Part shown: positions 18,571 to 25,405 of the stretch, piece after piece | How the letters are laid out: every line of letters begins with the position of its first letter | How positions within the stretch are numbered: position 1 is the first letter of the stretch | Source of the DNA: Corynebacterium atrinae | GTDB taxonomy: Bacteria; Actinomycetota; Actinomycetes; Mycobacteriales; Mycobacteriaceae | Direction: 5' to 3' | DNA: 64,000 nucleotides | Assembly (NCBI RefSeq): GCF_030408455.1 | Contig: NZ_CP046977.1 | Location: 620,001-684,000, forward strand | Notes under the pieces: model-generated | Database searches by the model: none | What the model saw: the letters and a program-made list of their open reading frames with translations, nothing else | Told to the model about the DNA's origin: nothing | Made by a program: the position numbers and the translations under genes

Positions 18571-19251
18571 ATGAACTGGGATATCGGGCTCTCCGCCGGC
18601 CCGGGCGGATTCGGCGTGGCGATATCCCTGGCGGAAGGGCAGACGCATCTGCTCGGCATTTTCCCCACCGTCGCCCGCTGCGTCACCTCCGCTTTCAACG
18701 CCGCGCCCTCGCGCCAGCCCCGTCGCGTCGTCCTCGTCCACCCGACGGGAATCTCCGTCCAGCAACTCGGCCGCTACGTCGGCGATCTCGCCGCCGCCGG
18801 GTTCGACCCCGACAGGGTCGAGCTGCGCAGCGACATCGATGTCCTCGAGTCCACGATCGTCCCCCGGGCATTGCTTATCGACGCCGACCGGGACCTCCTC
18901 GTCGGCCGCCTCCTGCGGACCGCACCCTTCGACGCCGACACCCTCTCCCGCCACGTTGCCGACGACCCCGTTCACACTCGCGTCTTCCTCACCGGTCACC
19001 CCGAAGTCCGTGACCGCTACCTCGTCGCTGACCGCTACCTCGTCGCTGGCCGCGACTTCGCGCCCCAGATCGTGGAGCGGCCCGCCTTCGCCGCCCTGGC
19101 GTTAGATACTCCCACCACCACTTCGATCATGTCCACGCCCCGACTCGGGAGTTCCCTCATGCTGGGCCCGCGCCGGGCCTGGCCCCTCCTCATCACGATG
19201 GCCATCGCCGTGATCATCGTCGTCGGTTGGACAGTGCTGTTCTTGACCTAG
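18571..19251 (+). CDS. Tail-anchored protein of unknown function, paralog 2
   Basis: A 226-residue paralog of the preceding product, starting 3 bp after it. It shares the order of conserved blocks: NWDIGLSAGPGGFGVA at the N-terminus, HLLGIFPTVAR, LRSDIDVLES, ALLIDADRD, FLTGHPEVRD and a TPTTTSIM stretch before the C-terminal membrane helix (about 203-224). An exact tandem duplication of 18 bp (19012-19029 and 19030-19047) gives a repeated DRYLVA; the first paralog lacks it. No catalytic motif is evident. Its position between ftsX and smpB suggests an accessory role in division or envelope biology, but nothing proves this. Confidence 0.72.
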   Translation: MNWDIGLSAGPGGFGVAISLAEGQTHLLGIFPTVARCVTSAFNAAPSRQPRRVVLVHPTGISVQQLGRYVGDLAAAGFDPDRVELRSDIDVLESTIVPRALLIDADRDLLVGRLLRTAPFDADTLSRHVADDPVHTRVFLTGHPEVRDRYLVADRYLVAGRDFAPQIVERPAFAALALDTPTTTSIMSTPRLGSSLMLGPRRAWPLLITMAIAVIIVVGWTVLFLT

Positions 19252-19277
19252 ACACGGCCTGTACCATGGGAAAAGTT

Positions 19278-19766
19278 ATGGCCAAGAAAAAGAAACCCCA
19301 GGACCGGGCCGTCCTGGCAAGCAACCGCAAGGCCCGGCACGACTACAACATTCTTGAAACCTTCGAATGCGGCGTCGCTCTCGTCGGCACCGAAATCAAG
19401 TCACTGCGTGAAGGCAAAGTGTCCATCACCGATGCCTTCGCCACCGTCGACGAAGGCGAAGTCTGGCTGCGCAACCTCCACATCCCCGAATACTCCAGGG
19501 GCTCCTGGACAAACCACTCCCCGAAGCGCACCCGCAAGCTGCTGCTGCACCGACGCGAGATCGACTCCATCATGGGCAAAGTCCGTGATGGCAACCGCAC
19601 CCTCATCCCGCTGCAGTTGTACCTGAAGGAAGGACGAGTCAAGCTCGAACTCGGGCTAGCCCAAGGTAAACAGGACTACGACAAGCGACAAGACATCAAG
19701 CGCCGGACCGAGGAACGGGAGATCACCCGTGAACTCGGCCGCCGCGTGAAGGGGATCACCGGATGA
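19278..19766 (+). CDS. smpB: SsrA-binding protein SmpB
   Basis: A 162-residue tmRNA-binding protein. It starts at ATG 19278 (MAKKKKPQ), not at an upstream in-frame codon at 19227 that overlaps the previous gene. Family blocks are VALVGTEIKSLREGKVSI, HIPEYSRGSW, RTRKLLLHRREI and the basic C-terminal tail DYDKRQDIKRR. SmpB carries tmRNA into stalled ribosomes; its partner gene ssrA lies about 760 bp downstream. The stop overlaps the start of the SDR gene (ATGA). Confidence 0.97.
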   Translation: MAKKKKPQDRAVLASNRKARHDYNILETFECGVALVGTEIKSLREGKVSITDAFATVDEGEVWLRNLHIPEYSRGSWTNHSPKRTRKLLLHRREIDSIMGKVRDGNRTLIPLQLYLKEGRVKLELGLAQGKQDYDKRQDIKRRTEEREITRELGRRVKGITG

Positions 19767-20446
19767 AAACCGCACTCATCACCGGAGCCAGCCGAGGCAT
19801 CGGCGCAGCCATCGCCCACGACTTGGGCCGTGACCATCACATCCTGGTGGGGGCTACGAGTGACGAGGGGGCACGCGCGGTCGTCGATAAGCTTCCTAGT
19901 GCCGAACCCTTTGTGGTTGATCTGACGGACCCTGCCGCCGTGGCGGCAGCAGTTTCCGGCATCGACAGCCTGGACGTGCTCGTGCACTCCGCTGGCGTGG
20001 CCACCCTCGGCACCGTCGAAGAATTAACCCCAGCCCAATGGAACGACGTCTTCGCCCTCAACGTCTTCGCCGTCGCCGAACTCACCCGCCTCCTGCTCCC
20101 CGCAGTGCGCGCCGCCCGCGGCACCATCGTCGCCATCAACTCCGGCTCCGGCCACCACTCCGGCGCCGGAAGCTCCGTCTACTCCGGCAGCAAATTCGCC
20201 CTCCGCGCCTTCACCGACGCCCTCCGCGAAGAAGAACTCGGACGACTCCGCGTCACCTCCGTCCACCCCGGCCGCGTAGACACCGACATGCAAATCCAAC
20301 TCCAAGCCCACGGCGGCAACCACGACTACGACGGCGGCCTCTACGTCCAACCCGCGTCCATCGCCGCCGCCGTCCGCCTCGCCGTCGACGCCACCGACGA
20401 CGCCGTCGTCCAAGAAATCTCCGTCCGACCCAGCGGCCTGCGATAA
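19763..20446 (+). CDS. Short-chain dehydrogenase/reductase
   Basis: A 227-residue SDR. The cofactor loop is TGASRGIG at about 7-14 (TGxxxGxG), followed by DLTDPAAV, the NNAG-equivalent HSAGVA, catalytic Ser in INSGSGH and YxxxK in VYSGSKFALRAF. The lack of an acidic residue after the second strand hints at NADPH use, but this is uncertain. The substrate is unknown. It is translationally coupled to smpB and is often found between smpB and ssrA in corynebacteria. The second half has strongly C-biased third positions. Confidence 0.88.
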   Translation: MKTALITGASRGIGAAIAHDLGRDHHILVGATSDEGARAVVDKLPSAEPFVVDLTDPAAVAAAVSGIDSLDVLVHSAGVATLGTVEELTPAQWNDVFALNVFAVAELTRLLLPAVRAARGTIVAINSGSGHHSGAGSSVYSGSKFALRAFTDALREEELGRLRVTSVHPGRVDTDMQIQLQAHGGNHDYDGGLYVQPASIAAAVRLAVDATDDAVVQEISVRPSGLR

Positions 20447-20523
20447 ACACTTGCCATTCGCTCAGGCTTGCGCTAATGTCGAGCTTCCCGCGGAACGATT
20501 GCATAATCCCGCCGCAGGACTAC

Positions 20524-20899
20524 GGGGCTGATTTTGGTTTCGACTTCGTATAGTGAGCCAGGGGAAGCGTGCCGGTGCAGGCTGAGGACCACCGTAAGCG
20601 TCGCAGCAAACTGATAAGCGCCGAGAACACTCAGCGCGACTACGCCCTCGCTGCCTAAGCAAGCGACCGCGTGTCTGTCAGACCGGGTTTGTCTCTGACC
20701 CGGACCCTGGCATCGACTAAGAGGCTAGCTGCTCAGCCGCGTCAGCGGGGCTGAGCGGGACACCTTACCGCCGACTGGGCCCATCATCCGGGACGAGTTC
20801 GTCCGAGCCGGAGGGTCAAGCAGAGATCATGCGCGAACTGCGCACGGAGAAGCCCTGGCGAGTTAACGGAGGACCCGGGTTCAATTCCCGGCAGCTCCA
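20524..20899 (+). ncRNA. ssrA: Transfer-messenger RNA (tmRNA)
   Basis: The 5' end GGGGCTGATTTTGGTTTCGAC pairs with the 3' CAGCTCC, forming the tRNA-like acceptor stem, and the T-arm GGTTCAATTCC is present. The CCA end is not fully encoded. The tag reading frame runs from GCC 20620 to TAA 20656-20658 and encodes AENTQRDYALAA, close to the C. glutamicum tag. With SmpB it rescues stalled ribosomes and marks the product for proteolysis. Confidence 0.95.
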
Positions 20900-20905
20900 C
20901 AAAGA

Positions 20906-20941
20906 AGGAAACCCCAGACCCGCGATGGTCTGGGGTTTCCT
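20906..20941 (+). terminator. Terminator after tmRNA
   Basis: A perfect 15-bp stem (AGGAAACCCCAGACC and complement) with a 6-nt loop begins 7 nt after the tmRNA end and is followed by TCTCATTT. Confidence 0.85.
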
Positions 20942-20991
20942 CTCATTTAGGGCACTGGTTGGCGCTCCTGTGGGATAGGGAACTCAAGGGA

Positions 20992-21279
20992 TCAGGAGTT
21001 GTCGTAAACGCTGTCGCGTCGGCCGATGGAGAACACCTCGATGGTCACCGTAGAGTCGTGGATCGACGCCAGGATGCGGTAGGAGCCCACTCGGTAACGC
21101 CATTCACCTGAACGGTTCGCCGACAGGCCCTTGCCGAAGGCTCGCGGGTCGACGCAGCCATCGAGGTTGTTCTTGATCCACGTTGCGAGGATCTTGGCGT
21201 CGAAGCGATCCATCTTCTTCAGTTGCTTGCGGGCTTTCGCTGTCAGTTGTACGCGGTAGGTACCGGGTGGAGTCGGCAT
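20992..21279 (-). CDS. RelE/ParE family toxin
   Basis: A 95-residue basic protein with the RelE/ParE fold pattern: YRVQLTAKARKQLKKMDR helix, then AFGKGLSANRSGEWRYRVGSYRILASI and a final EVFSIGRRDSVYDN. The GEWRYRVGSYRIL segment and the terminal IGRRxxVY are hallmarks of RelE-type mRNA interferases, which cut mRNA on the ribosome. The start at 21279 overlaps the antitoxin stop by one base, the normal antitoxin-first arrangement. It begins 50 bp after the tmRNA terminator. Confidence 0.9.
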   Translation of the reverse strand: MPTPPGTYRVQLTAKARKQLKKMDRFDAKILATWIKNNLDGCVDPRAFGKGLSANRSGEWRYRVGSYRILASIHDSTVTIEVFSIGRRDSVYDNS

Positions 21280-21491
21280 CAGGCGAGTTCGTCGAGGATC
21301 TCGTCGATGGTGAACCGTTCGCCGGAATCGTGGGCGATGGCTTCGCGGAGTTCCTGGAGATCATAGGAGTCCTCGATCTTCTCGAAGATGGCGGCTCGGG
21401 CGAAGTCGGAGATGGTGACACCCTCGAAGGCAGCAAACTTGCGGACAAGTTCCGCGTCTTGCTCGCTCATGCGGACAGTCATCGTGTGCAT
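21279..21491 (-). CDS. RelB-like ribbon-helix-helix antitoxin
   Basis: A 70-residue acidic protein. The N-terminal TMTVRMSEQDAELVRKFAA strand and helix followed by GVTISDFARAAIFEKIED form a ribbon-helix-helix DNA-binding domain; the C-terminal half (RFTIDEILDELA) should wrap the toxin. It is the first gene of the toxin-antitoxin operon and is expected to repress its own promoter; a 25-bp palindrome sits just upstream. ATG 21482 is an alternative start. Confidence 0.88.
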   Translation of the reverse strand: MHTMTVRMSEQDAELVRKFAAFEGVTISDFARAAIFEKIEDSYDLQELREAIAHDSGERFTIDEILDELA

Positions 21492-21516
21492 TGTTCGGCC
21501 TCCTCTGTGATTACAG

Positions 21517-21541
21517 CTCCTGAATACAGTGTATTCAGGAG
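21517..21541. promoter_or_regulatory. Probable toxin-antitoxin operator
   Basis: Perfect 12-bp arms (CTCCTGAATACA and complement) around a single central base, 26 bp upstream of the antitoxin start. This is the expected size and place of a ribbon-helix-helix operator. Binding is inferred. Confidence 0.65.
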
Positions 21542-21658
21542 TGATTGCCTCGGCAATCCTTGGGGATGCGTCCAGGTTAGGGGGTTACGAGGTCGGGCAA
21601 CCGAAGACTAGAGTCTGTCAAGCCCCGGGTTTTGTGGAGGGTCTGGAAATTGGAGAAC

Positions 21659-22600
21659 TCAACCAGCAGCGGCCATAACCGCCAACTGTGAGTGAGCTTC
21701 ATCAGGCGTGCGATAGCCAATCTGGGAGTGAAGCCGAGCAGAGTTGTACCACCCGACCCACTGCGCTGTAGCAGCCATGACATCGATGAGTCCGTCCCAG
21801 TGGTGGCGGTCAATCAACTCGGCCTTGTACACCGAGTTCAATGCTTCGGCCATCGCATTGTCGTAGGAGTCGCCCCTGGATCCGACAGAGGCGACAACCT
21901 CACTATCGGCCAGGGTGTCGGTGTAATGCACCGCCCGGTATTGCACGCCTCTATCGCTGTGGTGGACCAGCCCGGCCACCGACTCGCCCGCACGCCGACG
22001 GGCAGCTAACGCCATGGTCACCGCATCAGTAGCTAATGATTGCCGCAGGTGATTGGTGACCTGCCAGCCGACGATCTGTCGGGAGTAGACATCTAAGACA
22101 AACGCGGTATACACCCAGCCCAACGCAGTGGGAATGTAGGTGATGTCCGCGACCCACAACTGATTCGGTGCCAGTACCCCGAATACCCGGTCAACCAGAT
22201 CTGTAGGGCAATCAGCAGCGTCAGCCGAGCGTGTGGATGGTTTCTTCCGCTTGCGACGCACACCATCGAGGCTGGCCTCACGCATGAGCCGTTCCACGGT
22301 GCAGCGGGCGACATGCCCGCAGCTGCCGTCACGGTTGATCGCGTGCCACATCTTCCGCACCCCGTAACAGGAGTAGTTCTCGGCGTGGATTCGACGAAGA
22401 GCAGCCACGATCTTCACATCACGGATGGCCCTGGCCGAGGTAGGTCGGGATTTGAAGGCGTAATAGGAGCTCGTCGCGATACGCGCGGGAGTACTAGCTA
22501 GTACCCGTACGATCGGCTCGACACCAAACTCCTTACGGTTGTCGTCAATGAAGGCGACGATTACCGGTGTGGGCGGTCGTGGCTGCGCCGCGATAGACAA
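21659..22600 (-). CDS. IS3-family transposase OrfB
   Basis: A 313-residue DDE transposase. An HTH_21-like N-terminal part (EFGVEPIVRVL, CYGVRKMWHAI) precedes the rve integrase core. The catalytic triad is visible: Asp in LWVADITYIP, Asp in HHSDRGVQY and Glu in YDNAMAEALNSVYKAE, 35 residues later. OrfB overlaps OrfA by 40 bp in the -1 frame, so the active enzyme would be an OrfAB fusion made by frameshifting. The frame is intact. Confidence 0.92.
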   Translation of the reverse strand: MSIAAQPRPPTPVIVAFIDDNRKEFGVEPIVRVLASTPARIATSSYYAFKSRPTSARAIRDVKIVAALRRIHAENYSCYGVRKMWHAINRDGSCGHVARCTVERLMREASLDGVRRKRKKPSTRSADAADCPTDLVDRVFGVLAPNQLWVADITYIPTALGWVYTAFVLDVYSRQIVGWQVTNHLRQSLATDAVTMALAARRRAGESVAGLVHHSDRGVQYRAVHYTDTLADSEVVASVGSRGDSYDNAMAEALNSVYKAELIDRHHWDGLIDVMAATAQWVGWYNSARLHSQIGYRTPDEAHSQLAVMAAAG

Positions 22601-22875
22601 GCCGAAGCCCTCTTCAAGATCTCATTAGCACGCCGGGATTCGGCGAGTTCGGCACGTAGCCGCCGGTTTTCTGCCTCTAGATCGAGGGACTCATCGACAG
22701 CGGTGGCACCAGATTTCTTGTGGGCGCTGACCCAGCTACGCAGGGTTTCGCGGTTGAGTCCGAGTTGTTCAGCTACCCGACCGGCTGCACCGCGTGCGGT
22801 GACTGAGTCGGATTGGGCGTGGATGACGAGTTCGATGGCGCGTGCTTTGAGCTCGTCGGGGTACTTCTTAGGCAT
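22561..22875 (-). CDS. IS3-family transposase OrfA
   Basis: A 104-residue DNA-binding subunit starting at ATG 22875 (MPKKYPDELKARAIELV). It has a helix-turn-helix (GRVAEQLGLNRETLRSWV) and a leucine-zipper-like coiled coil (LDLEAENRRLRAELAESRRANEILKRAS). It binds the terminal repeats as part of the OrfAB transposase. I could not find a classic A6G slippery run at the overlap. Confidence 0.88.
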   Translation of the reverse strand: MPKKYPDELKARAIELVIHAQSDSVTARGAAGRVAEQLGLNRETLRSWVSAHKKSGATAVDESLDLEAENRRLRAELAESRRANEILKRASACLSRRSHDRPHR

Positions 22876-22933
22876 TGATAGATTCCTTGAGGATGTGCAG
22901 GTTTGCACCCTCCATTAAACACGGGACACAACA

Positions 22934-23103
22934 GAGAAATCACCGAGGGAGATTCCCATGTGGGTCTCCCACAGCTCAGTGTAGAAGTGGGACCACGGGG
23001 AGTTTGCCCACACCAGCGCCACGATGGTGACGGCCACGAGGAGGAGCGCACTGCCCGATTCGGTGCGTAATCGTTGGACGATGCCCAAGGAAGGTAATTG
23101 CAT
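22934..23103 (-). pseudogene. nhaA: nhaA Na+/H+ antiporter, 5' fragment truncated by IS3
   Basis: About 56 codons remain. They encode a typical NhaA N-terminus: a short leader, LRTESGSALLLVAVTIVALVWANSPW (first membrane helix and the conserved WANSPW), then HFYTELWETHMGISLGDFS. The frame then enters the IS end and stops within a few codons. Normal NhaA has about 390-430 residues, so nearly 90% is missing. The other side of the IS shows no NhaA sequence, so the rest was deleted. The gene cannot make an antiporter. Confidence 0.85.
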
Positions 23104-23195
23104 GTGTATTTCTCTCGGGGGAGAGACGGCAACGGGTCAACGCTGAGGCGGCCCGTCATGTCTAACGGTTGGGACTAGTCCATACTACTTAGGCC

Positions 23196-24122
23196 TTAAG
23201 AATCGCAGTCCTCGAGGAACTCGATCGTCGGGATGAAGAAGAGGGTTCCGGTGGTGGCGGTGGAGAAGTCCAGGATGCGGTCGTGATTACCGGGAGGGGA
23301 GCCGATGAACATGTTGTCGAGCATCTTTTCCGTGATGGCGGGGTCCTTGGCGTAGCCAATGAAGTAGGTGCCGAACTCCTCGGCGGTGACCTCGCCGAAG
23401 ATCATGTTCTCGCGGACGATCTGGAGGTCGTTGCCGTCGTCATCGGTGATGGTGTTGGCGGCGACGTGGGAGTTGCTGGGCTTGATGTCATCCGGCAGCT
23501 CGATGTCGTCGAGCTTGGTGCGGCCGATGACCTTTTCCTGTTCCTCCACGGTCTCGTGGTTCCAGGAGGTGAGGTCGTGGAGGTACTTCTGCACGATGAG
23601 GTAAGAACCCCCGGTGAAGTCCGGGTCGGAGGAATCGATGGTCACGGCGTCGATGGCGGCGAGGCCTTCGGGATTTTCGGTGCCGTCGACGAAACCGAGG
23701 AGGTCGCGCTCGTCGAAGTACTTGAAGGTGTGGGTTTCGTCCTCGACCGTGACGGAGCCATCGAGGCGGGCCATGAACTGGCGGGCGAGCTCGAAGCACA
23801 GATCGAAGCGCTGGGCGCGGATGTGGAAGACGAGGTCGCCGGGAGTGGACGGCGCTTGGTGGATCGCACCTTGGACTGCCCGGAAGGGGTGGAGGTGGGC
23901 GGGACGGGGGCCGTCAAAAAGCTTGTCCCACGCATTGGAGCCGATGCCGACGACCGCCGTGAGGCGGTCTTCCTTGGCGCGGAAGGCGACTGAGCGGATG
24001 AGGCCGGGGACGTCGGCAAGCAAGGTGCGGACGGTGGCTTCGGAGCCCTCCTTGAGGCTCAAGACGAGGACTATCGCGGAGCTGGCTGGCGGGACGACGA
24101 CTGGTTGGGATGTGGTGGTCAT
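23196..24122 (-). CDS. Dyp-type haem peroxidase
   Basis: A 308-residue dye-decolorising peroxidase, probably class P/B by length. The hallmark GFVDGTENP (GxxDG with the catalytic Asp) lies near residue 141; the proximal haem His is probably in the SNSHVAANT region, and distal Arg and Phe are in the later FGEVTAEEFGTYFIGYAKDP to RILDFSTATTGTLFFIP stretch. No Tat or Sec signal is seen. The start ATG 24122 has GAGGAG 7 nt upstream; a longer start at 24158 lacks one. It diverges from a siderophore uptake operon, so a link to haem or iron is possible; encapsulin, a common partner, is not in the window. Confidence 0.9.
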   Translation of the reverse strand: MTTTSQPVVVPPASSAIVLVLSLKEGSEATVRTLLADVPGLIRSVAFRAKEDRLTAVVGIGSNAWDKLFDGPRPAHLHPFRAVQGAIHQAPSTPGDLVFHIRAQRFDLCFELARQFMARLDGSVTVEDETHTFKYFDERDLLGFVDGTENPEGLAAIDAVTIDSSDPDFTGGSYLIVQKYLHDLTSWNHETVEEQEKVIGRTKLDDIELPDDIKPSNSHVAANTITDDDGNDLQIVRENMIFGEVTAEEFGTYFIGYAKDPAITEKMLDNMFIGSPPGNHDRILDFSTATTGTLFFIPTIEFLEDCDS

Positions 24123-24249
24123 GTGAGCACTCCTCAGGCAGATTGGCTGTGCTTCCACCTTAGGTCGCGCGAGAGGTGGCGTGGGGGAATGCCCACTCTG
24201 CCAGTGGTTTTGCTGATGGTGGGGTAAGGGAATGAGGGTGAAAGTTAAA

Positions 24250-24268
24250 TTAGGCTTTGCTTACTAAG
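24250..24268 (+). promoter_or_regulatory. Probable DtxR iron box and promoter of siderophore operon
   Basis: TTAGGCTTTGCTTACTAAG matches about 13 of 19 positions of the DtxR consensus. It overlaps the likely -35 region (TTGCTT 24257-24262) of a promoter whose -10 is TATAGT at 24279-24284. A repressor bound here would block transcription when iron is plentiful. The match is partial. Confidence 0.55.
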
Positions 24269-24362
24269 GGTATCCTTGTATAGTTTCCTGCGAACGTTAT
24301 CCGAGTTCATTGTGACCTAGCCTCCGGGGGCGAGAAGCCCCACAAAACTTACGAAGGACATC

Positions 24363-25364
24363 ATGGCCAAGATTCGTTACTCGCTCGTCGCTGCCGTAGC
24401 CGCCGCGAGCCTCGTGCTGACTGCCTGTGGAAACGGGGACTCATCCTCCACCAGCGACACCACCGCAGCCAGTGGCACCACCTTCATCACCGTAGAAGAC
24501 AACTTCGGCACGGAAGAGATCGCGCAGCCGATCGAGCGCGTTGCCATCACCGACAACCGTTCCTTCGAGATTCTCGACGACTGGGGTGTCGTGCCCGTTG
24601 CGGTTCCGAAGGCCCTGGTGCCTGCCACCGTGCCGGACTACAAGGACAACGCCGACATCGTTGACTTGGGCAACCACCGCGAGCCGAACCTCGAGGCCCT
24701 GGCCGCAGCTCAGCCTGACCTCGTTGTCAACGGTCAGCGCTTCACGCAGTACCGGGAGGACATCGTCAAGCTTGTTCCGGAGGCAGCCGTCGTTGACTTC
24801 TCGCCCCGCGACGACGAGCCGTTGGACGAGGAACTGAAGCGCCAGGTCACTGAGCTGGGTGTGATCTTTGACAAGGAAGCCGAAGCTGAAAAGCTTGTCG
24901 CTGACTTCGACGCCGCCCTCGCTCGCGCTAAGGCTGCCTACGATCCTTCTAAGAAGGTCATGGCCGTCAACGTTTCTGGCGGCACCATCGGCTTCATCGC
25001 TCCGAGCATCGGCCGTACCTACGGCCCCGTATTCGATCTGCTCAACCTGACCCCGGCGCTCGAAGTCGATGACGCTTCCCAGAACCACCAGGGTGATGAC
25101 ATCTCCGTCGAGGCCATCGCAGCCGCCAACCCCGACTGGATTCTCGTCCTTGACCGAGACGGTGGCACCAGCTCCCGCAACGAACCTGATTACGTCGCCG
25201 CCAAGGACATCATCGAGGGCTCCGAGCCGCTGAAGAACGTTGTTGCCATTCAAGAAGGCCACGTTGTCTACGCTCCGCAGGACACCTACACCAACGAGAA
25301 CATCATCACCTACACCGAGATGCTGAACGACATCGCGGATGCCTTCGAGGCCCAGAACAACTAG
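24363..25364 (+). CDS. Siderophore ABC transporter substrate-binding lipoprotein
   Basis: A 333-residue lipoprotein. The signal peptide ends in a lipobox LTAC (Cys about residue 21) followed by GNGDSSS. The mature part is a class III periplasmic-binding fold of the FatB/CeuE/YclQ type: TFITVEDNFGTEEIAQPIERVAI, then DIVDLGNHREPNLEALAAAQPDLVV and NPDWILVLDRDGG. It would capture an iron-loaded catecholate-type siderophore outside the membrane and deliver it to the permeases encoded next. The gene starts a four-gene operon behind a probable DtxR box. Confidence 0.92.
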   Translation: MAKIRYSLVAAVAAASLVLTACGNGDSSSTSDTTAASGTTFITVEDNFGTEEIAQPIERVAITDNRSFEILDDWGVVPVAVPKALVPATVPDYKDNADIVDLGNHREPNLEALAAAQPDLVVNGQRFTQYREDIVKLVPEAAVVDFSPRDDEPLDEELKRQVTELGVIFDKEAEAEKLVADFDAALARAKAAYDPSKKVMAVNVSGGTIGFIAPSIGRTYGPVFDLLNLTPALEVDDASQNHQGDDISVEAIAAANPDWILVLDRDGGTSSRNEPDYVAAKDIIEGSEPLKNVVAIQEGHVVYAPQDTYTNENIITYTEMLNDIADAFEAQNN

Positions 25365-25405
25365 GTTCATTCTGGACTTATAGCTCCACCACAGTAGGGA
25401 AATTC

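Larger units (their letters stand above)
21616..22933 (-). mobile_element. IS3-family insertion sequence (about 1318 bp)
   Basis: The two transposase frames are bounded by imperfect 27-bp inverted repeats. Both start TGT and both end TGGAGGGT internally (19 of 27 positions identical by eye). The element lies in the nhaA reading frame. The flanking bases (GTC on the left, GAG on the right) are not a direct repeat, so no target duplication is seen. This suggests an adjacent deletion after insertion. Confidence 0.85.

Noticed and set aside
20038..20553. Arg/Pro-rich plus-strand frame over the SDR gene and tmRNA start
   Set aside because: Its extreme RRR/PRR composition comes from the C-biased third positions of the SDR gene read out of frame, and it runs into ssrA.
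21606..22940. Target-site duplication of the IS3 element
   Set aside because: Bases next to the two ends (GTC and GAG) do not match, so a duplication cannot be claimed.
20870..23195. att direct repeat of the ssrA 3' end
   Set aside because: The T-arm/acceptor sequence GGTTCAATTCCCGGCAGCTCC was not seen again in the region, and no integrase gene is present.
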